From Gari tellinella (Eukaryota; Mollusca; Bivalvia; Cardiida; Psammobiidae), in the NCBI GenBank assembly GCA_922989275.2, contig OV277861.1, positions 43,997,623 through 44,061,622 of the forward strand: a DNA stretch of 64,000 nt, written 5' to 3'. Position numbers and translations under genes: made by a program. Below, one piece after another: positions 44,703-54,191 of the stretch. Every line of letters starts with the position of its first letter. Positions within the stretch are counted from its first letter, which is position 1. The notes under the pieces are model-generated. The model saw nothing but the letters and a program-made list of their open reading frames with translations. It ran no database searches and was not told where the DNA came from.

Positions 44703-46850
44703 ATGACGGGCCGGTGCAAAATGGAGAAGACTGTGGAATTAATCTGTATGGTTCTCGGTGTATTGTACTTGGTACCAACAGCTAGCGGAGACATCATTAT
44801 ACCAAGCGCATCCTCTCCATCAAATTGCCGAATTAAACCGAAAAACCGTGACGATGTTCAGTATCTTACAGACAATGTCATGTATATATTTGATCTGGAA
44901 ATTTATAACAGTTCAACGAACCCTTTAAAGACGGATATTGGTAGGATCTACAAACCTTGGCGGTACTACCGCACGACATCAGGACATGGCAAGACTCTGT
45001 TAACTTTAACGTTCAACTATGATGTGTTATCAATGAATATACTGACGATAGGCGTGGAAAGAGTTACTCTTAAACTTACCGACTGGCCTAGCGGTTGTTT
45101 TAGAAATTTAACGGCTGAAGAACGAGTGAATGTATTGCGAGAGAAAGTGTTTGATAATTTTAAAAGGAAGCGTAACAAAAAGCCTGGTCCGGGTGAAGAT
45201 AACACTGCAGAAGAGTTTGACGACCGATTTTCAACAGTGTACGTGTGCAATGAGATAGTGGACGACAATGATGGAAATGCCGAATTTGCAAACAGTTGTT
45301 GTGTTAGGGACAGCGAGAACAACATGGTGTGTACAGAGAGGGAGGATAATCTGTGGATATCAGTGTTATATGTCTGTATATGTCTCGTCAAGATGCTACT
45401 CTTCATGTTCTGTCCTCTGTTGTTGCCTGCCACTATGTACACAGCATCATACGTGGCCTCGGAATATGTTGTGAAACAAACAAAAGACCTGAAAATGAAA
45501 ATATTCGTGAGTGAAAGCGCGACGACCTCGATACGCTACAAACACAGGTTAACACTAGAGGACATATCAGAATGGAGACGCTTTCGAGAAAGCATTGAAG
45601 ACCTTCCAAGGGACGAAATATGTGACGTAAAAGTTCCAGAGCTCAGGATAAAGGTCAAGGGCAAACGGATTATTCCAGCACATGAGCCACCGACAGGATT
45701 ACTTAGAACATTATATGATAATCTTATACGATGTAAAATCAAAGGCGTGTATCCATTCAAAGAGTGCTGTAACAGTAGCGTTTATGCTTCCTTGGAACCT
45801 TTTATAAAGCAGAAGTGCACCTGGGAGGACGTGGTGATGACAGTAGTGAAAGTGCTGCTGCTTCTTGCTGTTCCATTCCCCTTCTATTTACGGGCCTTTA
45901 TTTATTACAGATTCGAAGAAGAAGAGTTTGATGCTCGAAGAGACTTCGTAGCCAAGCTGGGACTAACACAGATGTTCAATCCTTATAGAATGACACTTTT
46001 CCAGTATCTGAAACCTACACATGGATTATTCATTGCCACATATTCCTGTTATTTGATAGCTGGTGCTGTTATAGGATTTGCATCTAACTGGGTTAGGGAC
46101 AAGTTGAAATCCATCGCGAGAGCTGCTTGTCATGACATGCAGAACGTGTCACGAACCAGTGTTCTACAGGTAGTGATCAGTTTTCTACTTTGGCCTTTCA
46201 AGAAACTTGGCCTGCTCGCGCTGTTGACTTGCCCAGTGATCAGTTTACTCACCGCCCCGCTGTGGGGCTTTATTTTCGTACTGTACTGCATACCGACAGT
46301 CTATCTTTCATACAGACTGGTTTATCATACGCGAAAAAAGATGGACATGGGGAATTCATTTTTCCAAGCAAGAATCCCTCATGGAAAGGCCAAAGAAAAG
46401 GTACATAAAGTGAAAAAGAAGCTGAGAAAGATAGACAAAGGAATGCATCTAGAGCGACAGGCCTATCCTGATGACGAAAACCCCAGTCCCTGTATGGCGG
46501 GGTACGGTCGGCTCAACAGCTGTCGTAAACTCCTCATCCAAGTATTCGTCAGTTTGTTTCTCCTCTTCATTCTCTTCTCCTCGGTATTCCTGTTCGTGGA
46601 GTCATGTGGTGTTATCGTTGAGGTTATGGCCTTTACGATGATGGGTATAATTGTGAACGCTGGTTCCACGCTGCGGTATGTCAGTATGGCTCTTCTTGTG
46701 ATCGTGTACATGCACAACTGCTACAACAACGTGTACGACAACTATCTCGACTTCAACTACCACATCATTAACGAGGTCATGGACAGGGTCGACGACTTGA
46801 AGAAAATAGCCAGTCTGCCTTCGAGCATGCAGGAAAATGCAGCATTTCAG
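44703..46850 (+). CDS. Uncharacterised polytopic membrane protein, coding exon 1
   Basis: First 716 of 1053 residues. The frame is open from 44637, but a pyrimidine-rich tract ending ATTTATGTATTACAG at 44697 looks like a splice acceptor, so translation probably starts at ATG 44703 or, with a better context (CAAAATGG), at 44721. Residues 11-29 are a hydrophobic signal peptide ending TASG. An ectodomain of about 190 residues follows, with Cys42, 132, 182, 199, 200 and 210 and N-glycosylation sites N69 and N135. Hydrophobic segments lie near 217-252, 376-402, 439-461, 485-520, 521-541, 609-634 and 636-672; the loop 253-375 is large and has a CC pair at 355. The exon ends CAG|GTACGC at 46850 in phase 0. 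Reading on would add 12 residues from a MITE before a stop. Codon use is richer in G and C than the flanks. I do not recognise the family. Confidence 0.85.
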
Positions 46851-46856
46851 GTACGC

Positions 46857-47083
46857 TACAGTGGAGAAAACGTTATTCTTTTCGAATAATCAAGTTAATG
46901 CTAAGGCAATGATGTTCATTACAAACAGTTTGAAGTCTGATCAGACGCCGGATAATCAGGTGTCTGATCAGGCTTCAAACAGTTTGCTACTCAGGATAAA
47001 ATAAATCGTTATAATTTTCTAAAAAGTTTCTACATTTAATTCCATTGCGTTTAAAAACGGGAAAGAATAATGCCCTCTCCATG
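46857..47083 (+). mobile_element. A-family MITE at the splice donor
   Basis: TACAGTGGAGAAAACG starts at intron base 7. The hairpin at 46922-46987 has GAAGTCTGATC arms and an imperfect centre. The right end (GCCCTCTCCATGA) is eroded. Confidence 0.85.
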
Positions 47084-47314
47084 ACACGTGCTTACAGTGG
47101 AAGAATACGCCATGTTTTACATTTGACTGCCAAATTTCTCTGACAAACACATCGTCTAATGTTTATCGTCTGCAATTGTATGCGAAATTCATGTTTCAAT
47201 ATTTTGACTGAAGAAATATCTATACGAGTGTCAAACAGTTTGGATCGTGATCAGACGCTGCATGTTTACAAGTAGATCTAGTCAACCCTTCCCCGCCAAT
47301 TTATTTTTTAAAAC

Positions 47315-47524
47315 TACAGTAAAACCTCACTATTACGACCACTAAATTATGTTTATTATTAAGGTGTTTACGATAGGTGACCGCTTAAAGCAAGGTGACA
47401 GTGAAACAGAAAGCTCCTATAGGAGCTTTCTGTTTCACTGTCACCTTGCTTTAAGCTTTCACCTGTCTATAATACACTCATTTAGCCTTCGTTTTAGTGG
47501 TCGTAATAGCAAGGTTTTACTGTA
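47315..47524. mobile_element. F-family MITE, intact, in the intron
   Basis: TACAGTAAAACCTCACTATT to AATAGCAAGGTTTTACTGTA. The hairpin at 47385-47453 (AAGCAAGGTGACAGTGAAAC, CTCCTATAGGAG loop) is perfect. It serves as the uninterrupted reference for the F copy at 49545. Confidence 0.9.
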
Positions 47525-47574
47525 TTTAGTATTTACTTTTTAAGAATGTGTTAGATTGCAAATATGACAAACCG

Positions 47575-47822
47575 TACAGACCATGACCACACTATTTCTA
47601 GTACTTAAAATAGGTGACTACTTAAAACAGATTGAAAGTAAAGCAGAATGCGCCTTAGGGCGCATTCTGCTTTACTTTCAGCCTGCTTTAAGCTTTCATG
47701 TGCTATAATATAGAAAATATTCCCTATAATACATATTCATTACTGATTAAATTGGAACTATTTTCTTCAGCGGATGAATAAATCATATGCGCTAAAAGGC
47801 GCTTCTATGGGGTAAAGGGTTA
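47575..47822. mobile_element. D-family MITE in the intron
   Basis: The left end is diverged (ACCATGACCACACTATTTC). The hairpin at about 47625-47691 has GCGCCTTAGGGCGC. The right end is CTATGGGGTAAAGGGTTAA. Confidence 0.8.
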
Positions 47823-47991
47823 AGATGCCCTTTAATCGGGGTCTTCACTGTTCGCTTAGGCGAAGTGTACTGTTTACAGGTACACTGTTAGTTAAAGGCG
47901 AATTTGCGCGTCGCAATGGTTCAAAATGTTAAAACATTTCCGCATCGAGTGCTATTTATGTGTTTGCGAAACTTTACTGTATGTAGCTTAA

Positions 47992-48205
47992 TTAACCCTT
48001 AGCCTGCCACTCACGACTATAGCTCCATATGCAAACAGCTTGGATCCGGATGAGACGCCGAGTAACTCGGCGTCTCATCTGGATCCAAGCTGTTTGACAC
48101 TCGGACAACATTTTCAGCAATTTTGAGCAACTTTGAAGCACTTTGAAACTTGAAGCAGACGAGAAATATAGCAGACGACAATTTATTTGGCGGGCTAAGG
48201 GTTAA
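47992..48205. mobile_element. B-family MITE in the intron
   Basis: TTAACCCTTAGCCTGCC to GGCGGGCTAAGGGTTAA, both TTAA sites intact, 214 bp. Hairpin at 48032-48096 with GATGAG/CTCATC arms and GAGTAACTC centre. Confidence 0.9.
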
Positions 48206-48289
48206 GAGCAATAGTTGGTAACTAACTATAGTAGGAATTCGCAAGGAAAAAAATACGATGTTACAATTAACGTATTCATACGTGTACTG

Positions 48290-48437
48290 CAAAGTTATTC
48301 TAACCTCAATGGCACAGAGTTTGTAGCCTGATCAGACACCGGGCTATCTGGCGTCTGATCAGGCTACAAACAGTGTGCAATGGAAATAATTGTTTTAACA
48401 CAAACGTGCTTATTGCTATCTTCTCAACTGTATTAAT
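48290..48437 (-). mobile_element. A-family MITE, right half, in the intron
   Basis: Hairpin at 48313-48378 with GTAGCC/GGCTAC arms, then AAATAATTGTTTTAACACAA and GCTATCTTCTCAACTGTA. It ends 70 bp before the splice acceptor. Confidence 0.75.
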
Positions 48438-48507
48438 GTTTCGGGTAAGAATTTCTTTTTCTGCACCGTTTCTGTACAATATTTCTAAATGTTTCCTTTA
48501 TTCACAG

Positions 48508-49521
48508 CTAAAGTGTGTTGAGGCGGTCGACGAACTTCCAACAACGCTGAACTTGGAGAAGCGCGAAGCTCAATGGAAGATCGGACATCTGTTACTGTTC
48601 TTTGATTCCTTCGACACACCCAGGATACCGCTTAATCTGTTCAAGAAACTCTGCGAAGTCAGAGTACACGGTGCGCCCGGGCCTGTATATATTAACTTGC
48701 TAAAAGCTACAGGAAAGTTCTCTATCATTGTAGTGTTTCTGTTCTTTGTGATGATTGTTGTCATGGCGTTTGGAAGCGCTCATCAGATGTCTTCCACTAA
48801 TCAGACTCTGGCTACCCTGGCGGGCGGCTTCGTTCCTATGTTGCTCAAGAATGTTCTGTCAACTAAAGGGCCTAAACTTAACTTGAAAACTCTCAGTTTT
48901 AAAGGTCAGATCGACGAGATAGTCGCCGACTACAAGCAAAACTGGCCCGTGTATGATCTGATTGTTGAAAAATATGACCCACTCGAAGAAGCAGCAGAGA
49001 AAGAAAAAGAGAAAGAGAACGAAAACGCAGATAAAGATAAAAAGGGTAATGATAAGGATAAGAGTAATGACAAGGATAAAGAGGCAGAGAAAGTAAACGA
49101 AAGCGAGAAGAAAGAAGACACAGTGAAAGAAGTGAATGAGAAACAAACAGAGGAAAGCAATGAAAAGGTTACCAAGGAAACCAATGGTCTTTCAACTACA
49201 CAGACGGAGAAACAGTCCCTGCTGAACTTACCCTCGCCCTTCCATGACAGTGTAGAAGACCTTAGACCAACTGGCGTAGTAAGAGGTCCAAAGTGGTTTA
49301 GAAGACTTTCAATCAATCCGATTGAAGACAATTATGCGGATTTGTTTGTAGATGTCAGTGAGACAGAGGAGCAGGCGCCGTGGGAGTGGGCCTTTGGCTC
49401 AACTGAAACCATTGGACACTCGTCACACATGCTCAATGAGATAGGCACTCAGAATGTCGACCCCCGAATGCCATATACCCCGAACCCGGCTCTCGCCGGT
49501 AACAATATCCAACATGTTTGA
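48508..49521 (+). CDS. Uncharacterised polytopic membrane protein, coding exon 2
   Basis: Residues 717-1053 and the stop of the protein that starts at 44703. The splice joins ...ENAAFQ to LKCVEAVDEL without changing frame. Residues 747-785 contain SFDTPRIPLNLF and GAPGPVYINLL; a strong hydrophobic segment lies at 787-805 and a weaker one at 816-830. Residues 871-945 are a Lys/Glu/Asp/Asn-rich low-complexity run, probably cytosolic and disordered. The last 100 residues include PKWFRRLSINP and PWEWAFGS. The long minus-strand frames here are shadows of the charged codons. An F MITE begins 24 nt after the stop. Confidence 0.85.
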   Translation, partial: LKCVEAVDELPTTLNLEKREAQWKIGHLLLFFDSFDTPRIPLNLFKKLCEVRVHGAPGPVYINLLKATGKFSIIVVFLFFVMIVVMAFGSAHQMSSTNQTLATLAGGFVPMLLKNVLSTKGPKLNLKTLSFKGQIDEIVADYKQNWPVYDLIVEKYDPLEEAAEKEKEKENENADKDKKGNDKDKSNDKDKEAEKVNESEKKEDTVKEVNEKQTEESNEKVTKETNGLSTTQTEKQSLLNLPSPFHDSVEDLRPTGVVRGPKWFRRLSINPIEDNYADLFVDVSETEEQAPWEWAFGSTETIGHSSHMLNEIGTQNVDPRMPYTPNPALAGNNIQHV

Positions 49522-49711
49522 ACCCACTTCACCTAGATACAATGTACAGTAAAACCTCGCTATTACGACCATTAAAACGAAGGCTAATTGATTGTATATT
49601 AGACAGGTGACAGCTTAAAACAAGGTGACAGTGAAACGGAAAGCTCCTAAAGCAGCTTTCTGTTTCACTGTCACCTTTTTTTAAGCGGTCACCTATCGTA
49701 AATACCCTAAT

Positions 49712-49717
49712 AATAAA
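49712..49717 (+). promoter_or_regulatory. Candidate polyadenylation signal AATAAA
   Basis: First AATAAA after the gene's stop codon, 190 nt downstream and inside the F MITE. A second lies at 49762 in the nested A. There is no transcript evidence. Confidence 0.3.
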
Positions 49718-49733
49718 CATTATTTAGTGGTCG

Positions 49734-49983
49734 TACAGTGGAGAATCTGTTATTCTTTCCCAATAAACGCGTTTACGCTAAAACTATTATTTGCAGTGCA
49801 AACAGTTTGGAGCCAGATCAGACGCCGGGTAACCCGGCGTCTGATCAGGCTCCAAACTGTTTGCCACCAAGATGAACATGAATTATCAGAATTGTCCAAA
49901 AGTTGTACTTTTCTACGTTTTAGTGCTTTGCGTTTGCGTACGTTTGCGTTTAAACGGGAAAGAATAACAGATTCTCCACTGTA
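49734..49983 (+). mobile_element. A-family MITE nested in F, 250 bp
   Basis: TACAGTGGAGAATC to GATTCTCCACTGTA. Removing it with one TA restores AGTGGTCGTAATAGAGAGG, which matches AGTGGTCGTAATAGCAAGG in the intact F at 47315. Confidence 0.97.
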
Positions 49984-50003
49984 ATAGAGAGGTTTTACTG
50001 TAT

Positions 50004-50238
50004 ATACAATGGAGAAGACGTTATTCTTTCCCGTTACGACGAAATGTAATGAGATGTAGAAAATGGCAGCGTTTTAAAAAGTCTCACGATTAATCTTTAT
50101 CTGGATGACAGATTGGAACCTGATAAGACGCCGGGTTACAATGCTGATCTAGTTCCTAACTGTTTGCAATGGAAATAGGTCTATGCTTTAGCATATTTTC
50201 AGCGATTGTTGGGGAAGAATAACGTCTTATCCTTTGTA
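50004..50238 (-). mobile_element. A-family MITE, diverged
   Basis: TACAATGGAGAAGACG to GTCTTATCCTTTGTA. Hairpin imperfect (GATAAGACGCCGGGTTAC then AATGCTGATC). Confidence 0.75.
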
Positions 50239-50286
50239 AATCCACTAAAGAGGGTACACCAAATTGTAAACAAAGCATTGCTTCGC

Positions 50287-50372
50287 AAAACCCTATGTTG
50301 TGACTACTCATTAGAATCGTTTCTTGGGGACGATTCTAATTGGTAGTCACAGCATAAGGTTTTGCGGAGACA
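50287..50372. repeat. 86-bp hairpin outside known MITE families
   Basis: GCAAAACCCTATGTTGTGAC pairs with GTCACAGCATAAGGTTTTGC, and ATTAGAATCGT with ACGATTCTAAT, around a 9-nt loop. It has the size of a microRNA precursor, but more likely is another palindromic repeat. Confidence 0.75.
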
Positions 50373-50544
50373 TAGAGGAGAAATAAGTAGAAATTACCAA
50401 TTAACGTCCTATCGGGAGGTACTGTGCGCGCAAAAAGATAGGTATCTCATAAGTCAAAATTGGCTGACCCTTTCAATAGGGGTGACACTATGATAAACAA
50501 GGCCTTTACCTTTACCTATAACAACAAAAACAGACGACAATTGT

Positions 50545-50791
50545 TTAACCCATTACCCCATAGCCTATTTCTAGTTTGACAGACAGGTAACCACTTAAAA
50601 AAGGCTGAAAGTAAAGCAGAATGCACATTGAGGTACATTCTACTTTACTTTCAGCCTGCTTTAAGCTATCATAAGCTTGGATATTAAAAACTATTGTGCA
50701 TGTTCATAACAATAATAAATGAAGCTATTTTCTTCAGTGGAGAAGTAAAATTAAAGGTATAAAAAGAGGTATTTATGGGGTAATGGGTTAA
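50545..50791. mobile_element. D-family MITE
   Basis: TTAACCCATTACCCCATAGC to ATGGGGTAATGGGTTAA. Hairpin with a diverged centre (AATGCACATTGAGGTACATT). Confidence 0.9.
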
Positions 50792-51031
50792 AGCACATAT
50801 GGTATTATGGCAGTGAAGAGATTGAGTGTCGACAAATCTACGGTACTTAATAATAATATACATGTACTACATGTACATGTATAAATATAGATAGGAACGA
50901 AAAAACTAAGTCTGCCTGATTGTAAAATAATGATAATTTGCATTCATGCGGAACTTCTCTACTACTAGTTTTTCCGACAGGCTGGTGTTTCAGCTTGCTA
51001 GAAATGTCCGAGGAACTCCGAATATAACTGT
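50792..51031. other. Unassigned
   Basis: Contains ACATGTACATGTA runs near 50865. No feature recognised. Confidence 0.4.
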
Positions 51032-51283
51032 TTAACCCATTACCCCATAAAAACGCCTTTTTTATGCCATTAATTTATTCCTCCACTGTAAACAATAGTT
51101 CCAAGTTATACAGTCATAAATATGTATGATACAAACTATTTCTAATATTTTGGAAGGCCTTAGCTTAAAGATGGCTGAAAGTAAAGCAGAATGCGTCTTA
51201 AGACGCATTCTGCTTTACTTTCAACGTTTTTTAAGTGGTCACCTTTTTCAAAACTAGAAACAGGCTATGGGGTAATTGGTTAA
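51032..51283. mobile_element. D-family MITE
   Basis: TTAACCCATTACCCCATAAA to CTATGGGGTAATTGGTTAA. Hairpin at about 51170-51234 with AATGCGTCTTAAGACGCATT: the loop-proximal bases differ from other D copies on both arms. Confidence 0.9.
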
Positions 51284-51414
51284 AGGTGGTAAATATTGTA
51301 AATGTATACATATCTGTGATAGCAATGGTTACTTACATATACGTTGTCCATCAATATAGGTATTCTACATATAGCAACAGCCATTCTCGTCAAATGATGG
51401 TCCGTTCCGAACAA

Positions 51415-51660
51415 TGTTCGAGCATAATTCGAAGGCTCATACAGGAGTTTTCTGGTCAGTTTATACACTGTTTGTCATTTTGCAATTTGTTGCAAAAATA
51501 ACCTTAAATTATAACAAGAGCACCGCATGTGGGTGCCTATATTCTCCGCTTTTGAAGATTAGTGAAAATTACAGTAGGTCAAAGATCAAGGTAATATAGG
51601 AGCCCTCTGATTCAGGGTCTGTCCTGTTTGATATTTTCATTGGTTTTTGTTGTCATATAG
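51415..51660. repeat. Two E-like hairpin right arms
   Basis: GGTCAGTTTATACACTGTTTG near 51453 (shortened) and GGAGCCCTCTGATTCAGGG near 51601. Neither has a full element around it. Confidence 0.45.
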
Positions 51661-51721
51661 AAAATATAACAGTAGACTGGTTCAAGATACCTGTATTAGA
51701 AGAGTCCAAAATGACTATACA

Positions 51722-51954
51722 TACAGTGGAAAATCTGTTATTCTTTCCCAATAAACGCGTTTACGCTAAAACTATTATTTCTATTACAAACAGTTTGGAG
51801 CCAGATCAGACGCCGGGTAACCAAACTGTTTGCCGTCCATGTTAACATCAACATTCCGAATGGTCAAGAAGTTGTGTTTTTCCTCATTTTACTGCTATAT
51901 GCGTTTGCGTACGTTTGCGTTTAAACGGGAAAGAATAACAGATTCTCCACTGTA
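51722..51954 (+). mobile_element. A-family MITE with a collapsed hairpin
   Basis: TACAGTGGAAAATCTG to GATTCTCCACTGTA. The hairpin reads GACGCCGGGTAACCAAACTG, so 18 bp of the right arm are deleted. Confidence 0.9.
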
Positions 51955-52019
51955 CCCACAAGAGAAGGTTTAATAGCTGAAATATGACATGCCAATTTGT
52001 GCCATAATGTCGTGTACAC

Positions 52020-52144
52020 CCACAGTGGAGAAGATGGTATTCTTTCCTATTTGAATAAAACGTAAACGCAATGCACTAAAATATAAACAATGACAACTTC
52101 TTGTTTGCAATAGAACTCAATTTAGCGTGACAAACGCATAAATT
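52020..52144 (-). mobile_element. A-family MITE, truncated
   Basis: ACAGTGGAGAAGATGG at the left; the sequence passes from ATGACAACTTCTTG directly to TTTGCAATAGAAC, so the hairpin is missing. Confidence 0.6.
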
Positions 52145-53280
52145 GACAGTGGAGAAGACATTATTCTTTCTCGTTTAAATGCAAACGAAACGCAAACGCA
52201 ATACAATAAAATGTAGAAAGTGGCAACGTGTTGACAATTCTGACTACAGTGATGCTCACTTATAACGAACTTGGATAAGATGAACAACTGCTTAATACGA
52301 AATAAAAATAATTCCCCGACCGCTTCCTTCTTTATTTCAATGGCTTCATGCTTGCTTAAGATGAAAACTGGATATAATGAAAAACTGGATAAGACAAACT
52401 GATTTTAGGTCCCTAAACTGGATTTTACCTGTAAAATGGTTCTGTTAATACAACATGCCGGTCATTATCACAGTATGACAAGTGGCTTACAAAGGTGACA
52501 GTACTTAATTGCTTAGCTGCTCATCACCTCAGATAACAAAACATTACCCAACCAACATGTTTTGTATATATGCTATTGATAGGATGTTCAAACAACTGGA
52601 AATAATTAGTTTACTTGGCACATTATTTGTTTGGATCCAGATCAGATGCTTAATAACTGGGTGTCTGATCAGACTTCTTGCTGTTTGACACCTGTATTCT
52701 GCAAAAAGATAACAACCACTGATGCTATATCAACATAGTAGATCTATATCAAAAACTTTTTTATATTAATAAAGTTTACTTATTAAATATTCATAATAGG
52801 TTGAGTTTTCTATTAAAACAATACAGGGAACAGGTTAAATTTTCAAGAAGAAAAATGGCATTTCTTGTGTCATAGCCAATCTTATTTTGTTATTATTTAA
52901 TTATTCTATTTGGTGCAATTAAAAGAAATATTTAAGATTTAATGTATATGCATTTCTATCTTTCTTTCTTTCTTTCTAATCAATTATGTACTAAAAGTAT
53001 GATGAGTAAAAATTTCTTTATATGCAAACTATTCACAAAGAAATTTCGTTGTTTGGATAAGACGAAGTTTGGATAAGACGAACTAATTTGCAAGATCCCC
53101 TGAATTTCGTTATAAGTGAGCATCACTGTATCTCTTTTAATCTGAATGGCAAACAGTTTAGATCCTGATCAGACGCCCTGGTTACCCGGCGTCTGATCTG
53201 GCTCCAACCTGTTTGCAATGGAAATAATAGTTTTAGGGTAAACGCGTTCATTGGGCAAGAATAACGTCTTCTCCGCTGTA
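52145..53280 (-). mobile_element. A-family MITE interrupted by the P element
   Basis: ACAGTGGAGAAGACATT to GTCTTCTCCGCTGTA. Hairpin at 53152-53215. The interruption is at GACAATTCTGAC|TCTCTTTTAATCTG. Confidence 0.9.
52245..53130. mobile_element. P element: 0.88-kb TA-flanked TIR element
   Basis: TACAGTGATGCTCACTTATA at the left and TATAAGTGAGCATCACTGTA at the right, perfect over at least 20 bp; GGATAAGA motifs recur near both ends. It is nested in A with TA on both sides. CAGTGATGCTCACTTATAAC ends recall pogo/Tigger-type elements. A hairpin remnant (GGATCCAGATCAGATGC) lies near 52633. No transposase frame seen. Confidence 0.88.
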
Positions 53281-53742
53281 CTCGGAAAGAATAACGCCTT
53301 CTACACTGAATCCAAGTTTGACATTTTTAATATTCCCCTACAATTATACACAGAATTATACACTTGTATAATTCCGTGAATTATAGTTATATTATAAAGT
53401 CTGTATTTGTGCTTATTAGGGATTTCAGTCGATAGGGAGCTTAGTGTTTTACGTTCACCTTGCCTAAAGCAATCACCTGTCTTTAACACCTGTACATGTA
53501 TTTGCAAACAGTTTTATAGCTGACCCAAGGCCGTATCGGCGTGTGATCTGATTCCAAACTGGTTGTAGTGAATAACCGTTTTTTTAGTACAAATTTGTAT
53601 TAAGGGAAAGAATAATGTTTTACTTATTGCTTGCTGAGTATTCTGTGTATTTTTGCTATGATTAATATATTAATAAAGAGTTTAAAACCCACAAATGTCT
53701 ATATCAATATATCATGATATTCTTGTCGTTCATTTCTACAAG
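53281..53742. repeat. A and F fragments
   Basis: Short remnants: ATAACGCCTTCTACACTGA at 53291 (A end), AAGCAATCACCTGTCTTTAA near 53467 (F), and a broken A hairpin at about 53500-53640. Confidence 0.45.
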
Positions 53743-54191
53743 ATCGAAGAGATGAATTGAGTGGCCCTTCGCAGGCCCCTGTCTTCGCCGTACAGCTTCC
53801 AGTTAACCCTTTACCTGATAGCATTGTTTCTAGTATTGAAGATAGGTGACTATTAAAGCAGGTTGAAAGTAAAGCAGAATGCGCATTAAGGCGCATTCTG
53901 CTTTACTTTCAGCCTGCTTTAAGCTATCATGTGCTAGAATATAGAAAATATTCCTTATAATATATATTCATGACTGATTAAATTGGAACTATTTTCTCCA
54001 GCGGAGGAATAAATCATATTCGCTAAAAGGCGCTTCTATTGGGGAAAGGGTTAAGTGGGATATCTGTAGACAATATCGCATCCCTCTGCTGGTTGTGTTT
54101 GTCACGATTCTGGAGAACATGCTCTACTGGCTTCTCATCGTTTGGACATATTGGCGTTGGGACGAACTTGAGCTTCCTGAACATATGAGCG
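53743..54191 (+). pseudogene. Candidate coding exon split by a D MITE
   Basis: Joining 53743-53806 to 54055-54191 gives 201 nt, 67 codons, with no stop. The product starts RRDELSGPSQAPVFAVQ, continues through VKWDICRQYRIPLLVVF and has a hydrophobic stretch rich in Leu, Val and Trp, probably one membrane segment, then WRWDELELPEHM. A possible acceptor TTTCTACAAG precedes it and a possible donor GTATGA follows, both phase 1. Codon use resembles the gene at 44703. The D insertion adds stops. I do not recognise the family; it could be a lost exon of a neighbouring gene or a dead paralogue fragment. Confidence 0.5.
53803..54054. mobile_element. D-family MITE inside a candidate exon
   Basis: TTAACCCTTTACCTGATAGC to TTGGGGAAAGGGTTAA, exact TTAA at both ends. 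Hairpin at about 53857-53923 with GCGCATTAAGGCGC. Confidence 0.93.

Larger units (their letters stand above)
46851..48507 (+). other. Phase 0 intron composed largely of MITEs
   Basis: Donor GTACGC at 46851; acceptor TTTCCTTTATTCACAG ends at 48507. The 1657-bp intron holds in order an A, a B remnant (about 47098-47290), F, D, an E fragment (about 47832-47935), B and the right half of an A. Little other sequence remains, apart from the last 70 bp before the acceptor. Confidence 0.85.
49545..50002. mobile_element. F-family MITE interrupted by an A MITE
   Basis: TACAGTAAAACCTCGCTATT to GAGAGGTTTTACTGTA. The hairpin at about 49613-49684 is AGGTGACAGTGAAACGG with slightly diverged loop. It makes up most of the sequence directly after the gene's stop codon. 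Confidence 0.9.

Noticed and set aside
45017..45442. 141-codon minus-strand frame
   Set aside because: Antisense to the ectodomain coding region of the + strand gene, which has the better start, splice and codon evidence.
48930..49331. Minus-strand frames of 95 and 133 codons in coding exon 2
   Set aside because: Antisense shadows of the Lys/Glu-rich segment; Ser/Phe/Leu-rich low-complexity products with no motif.
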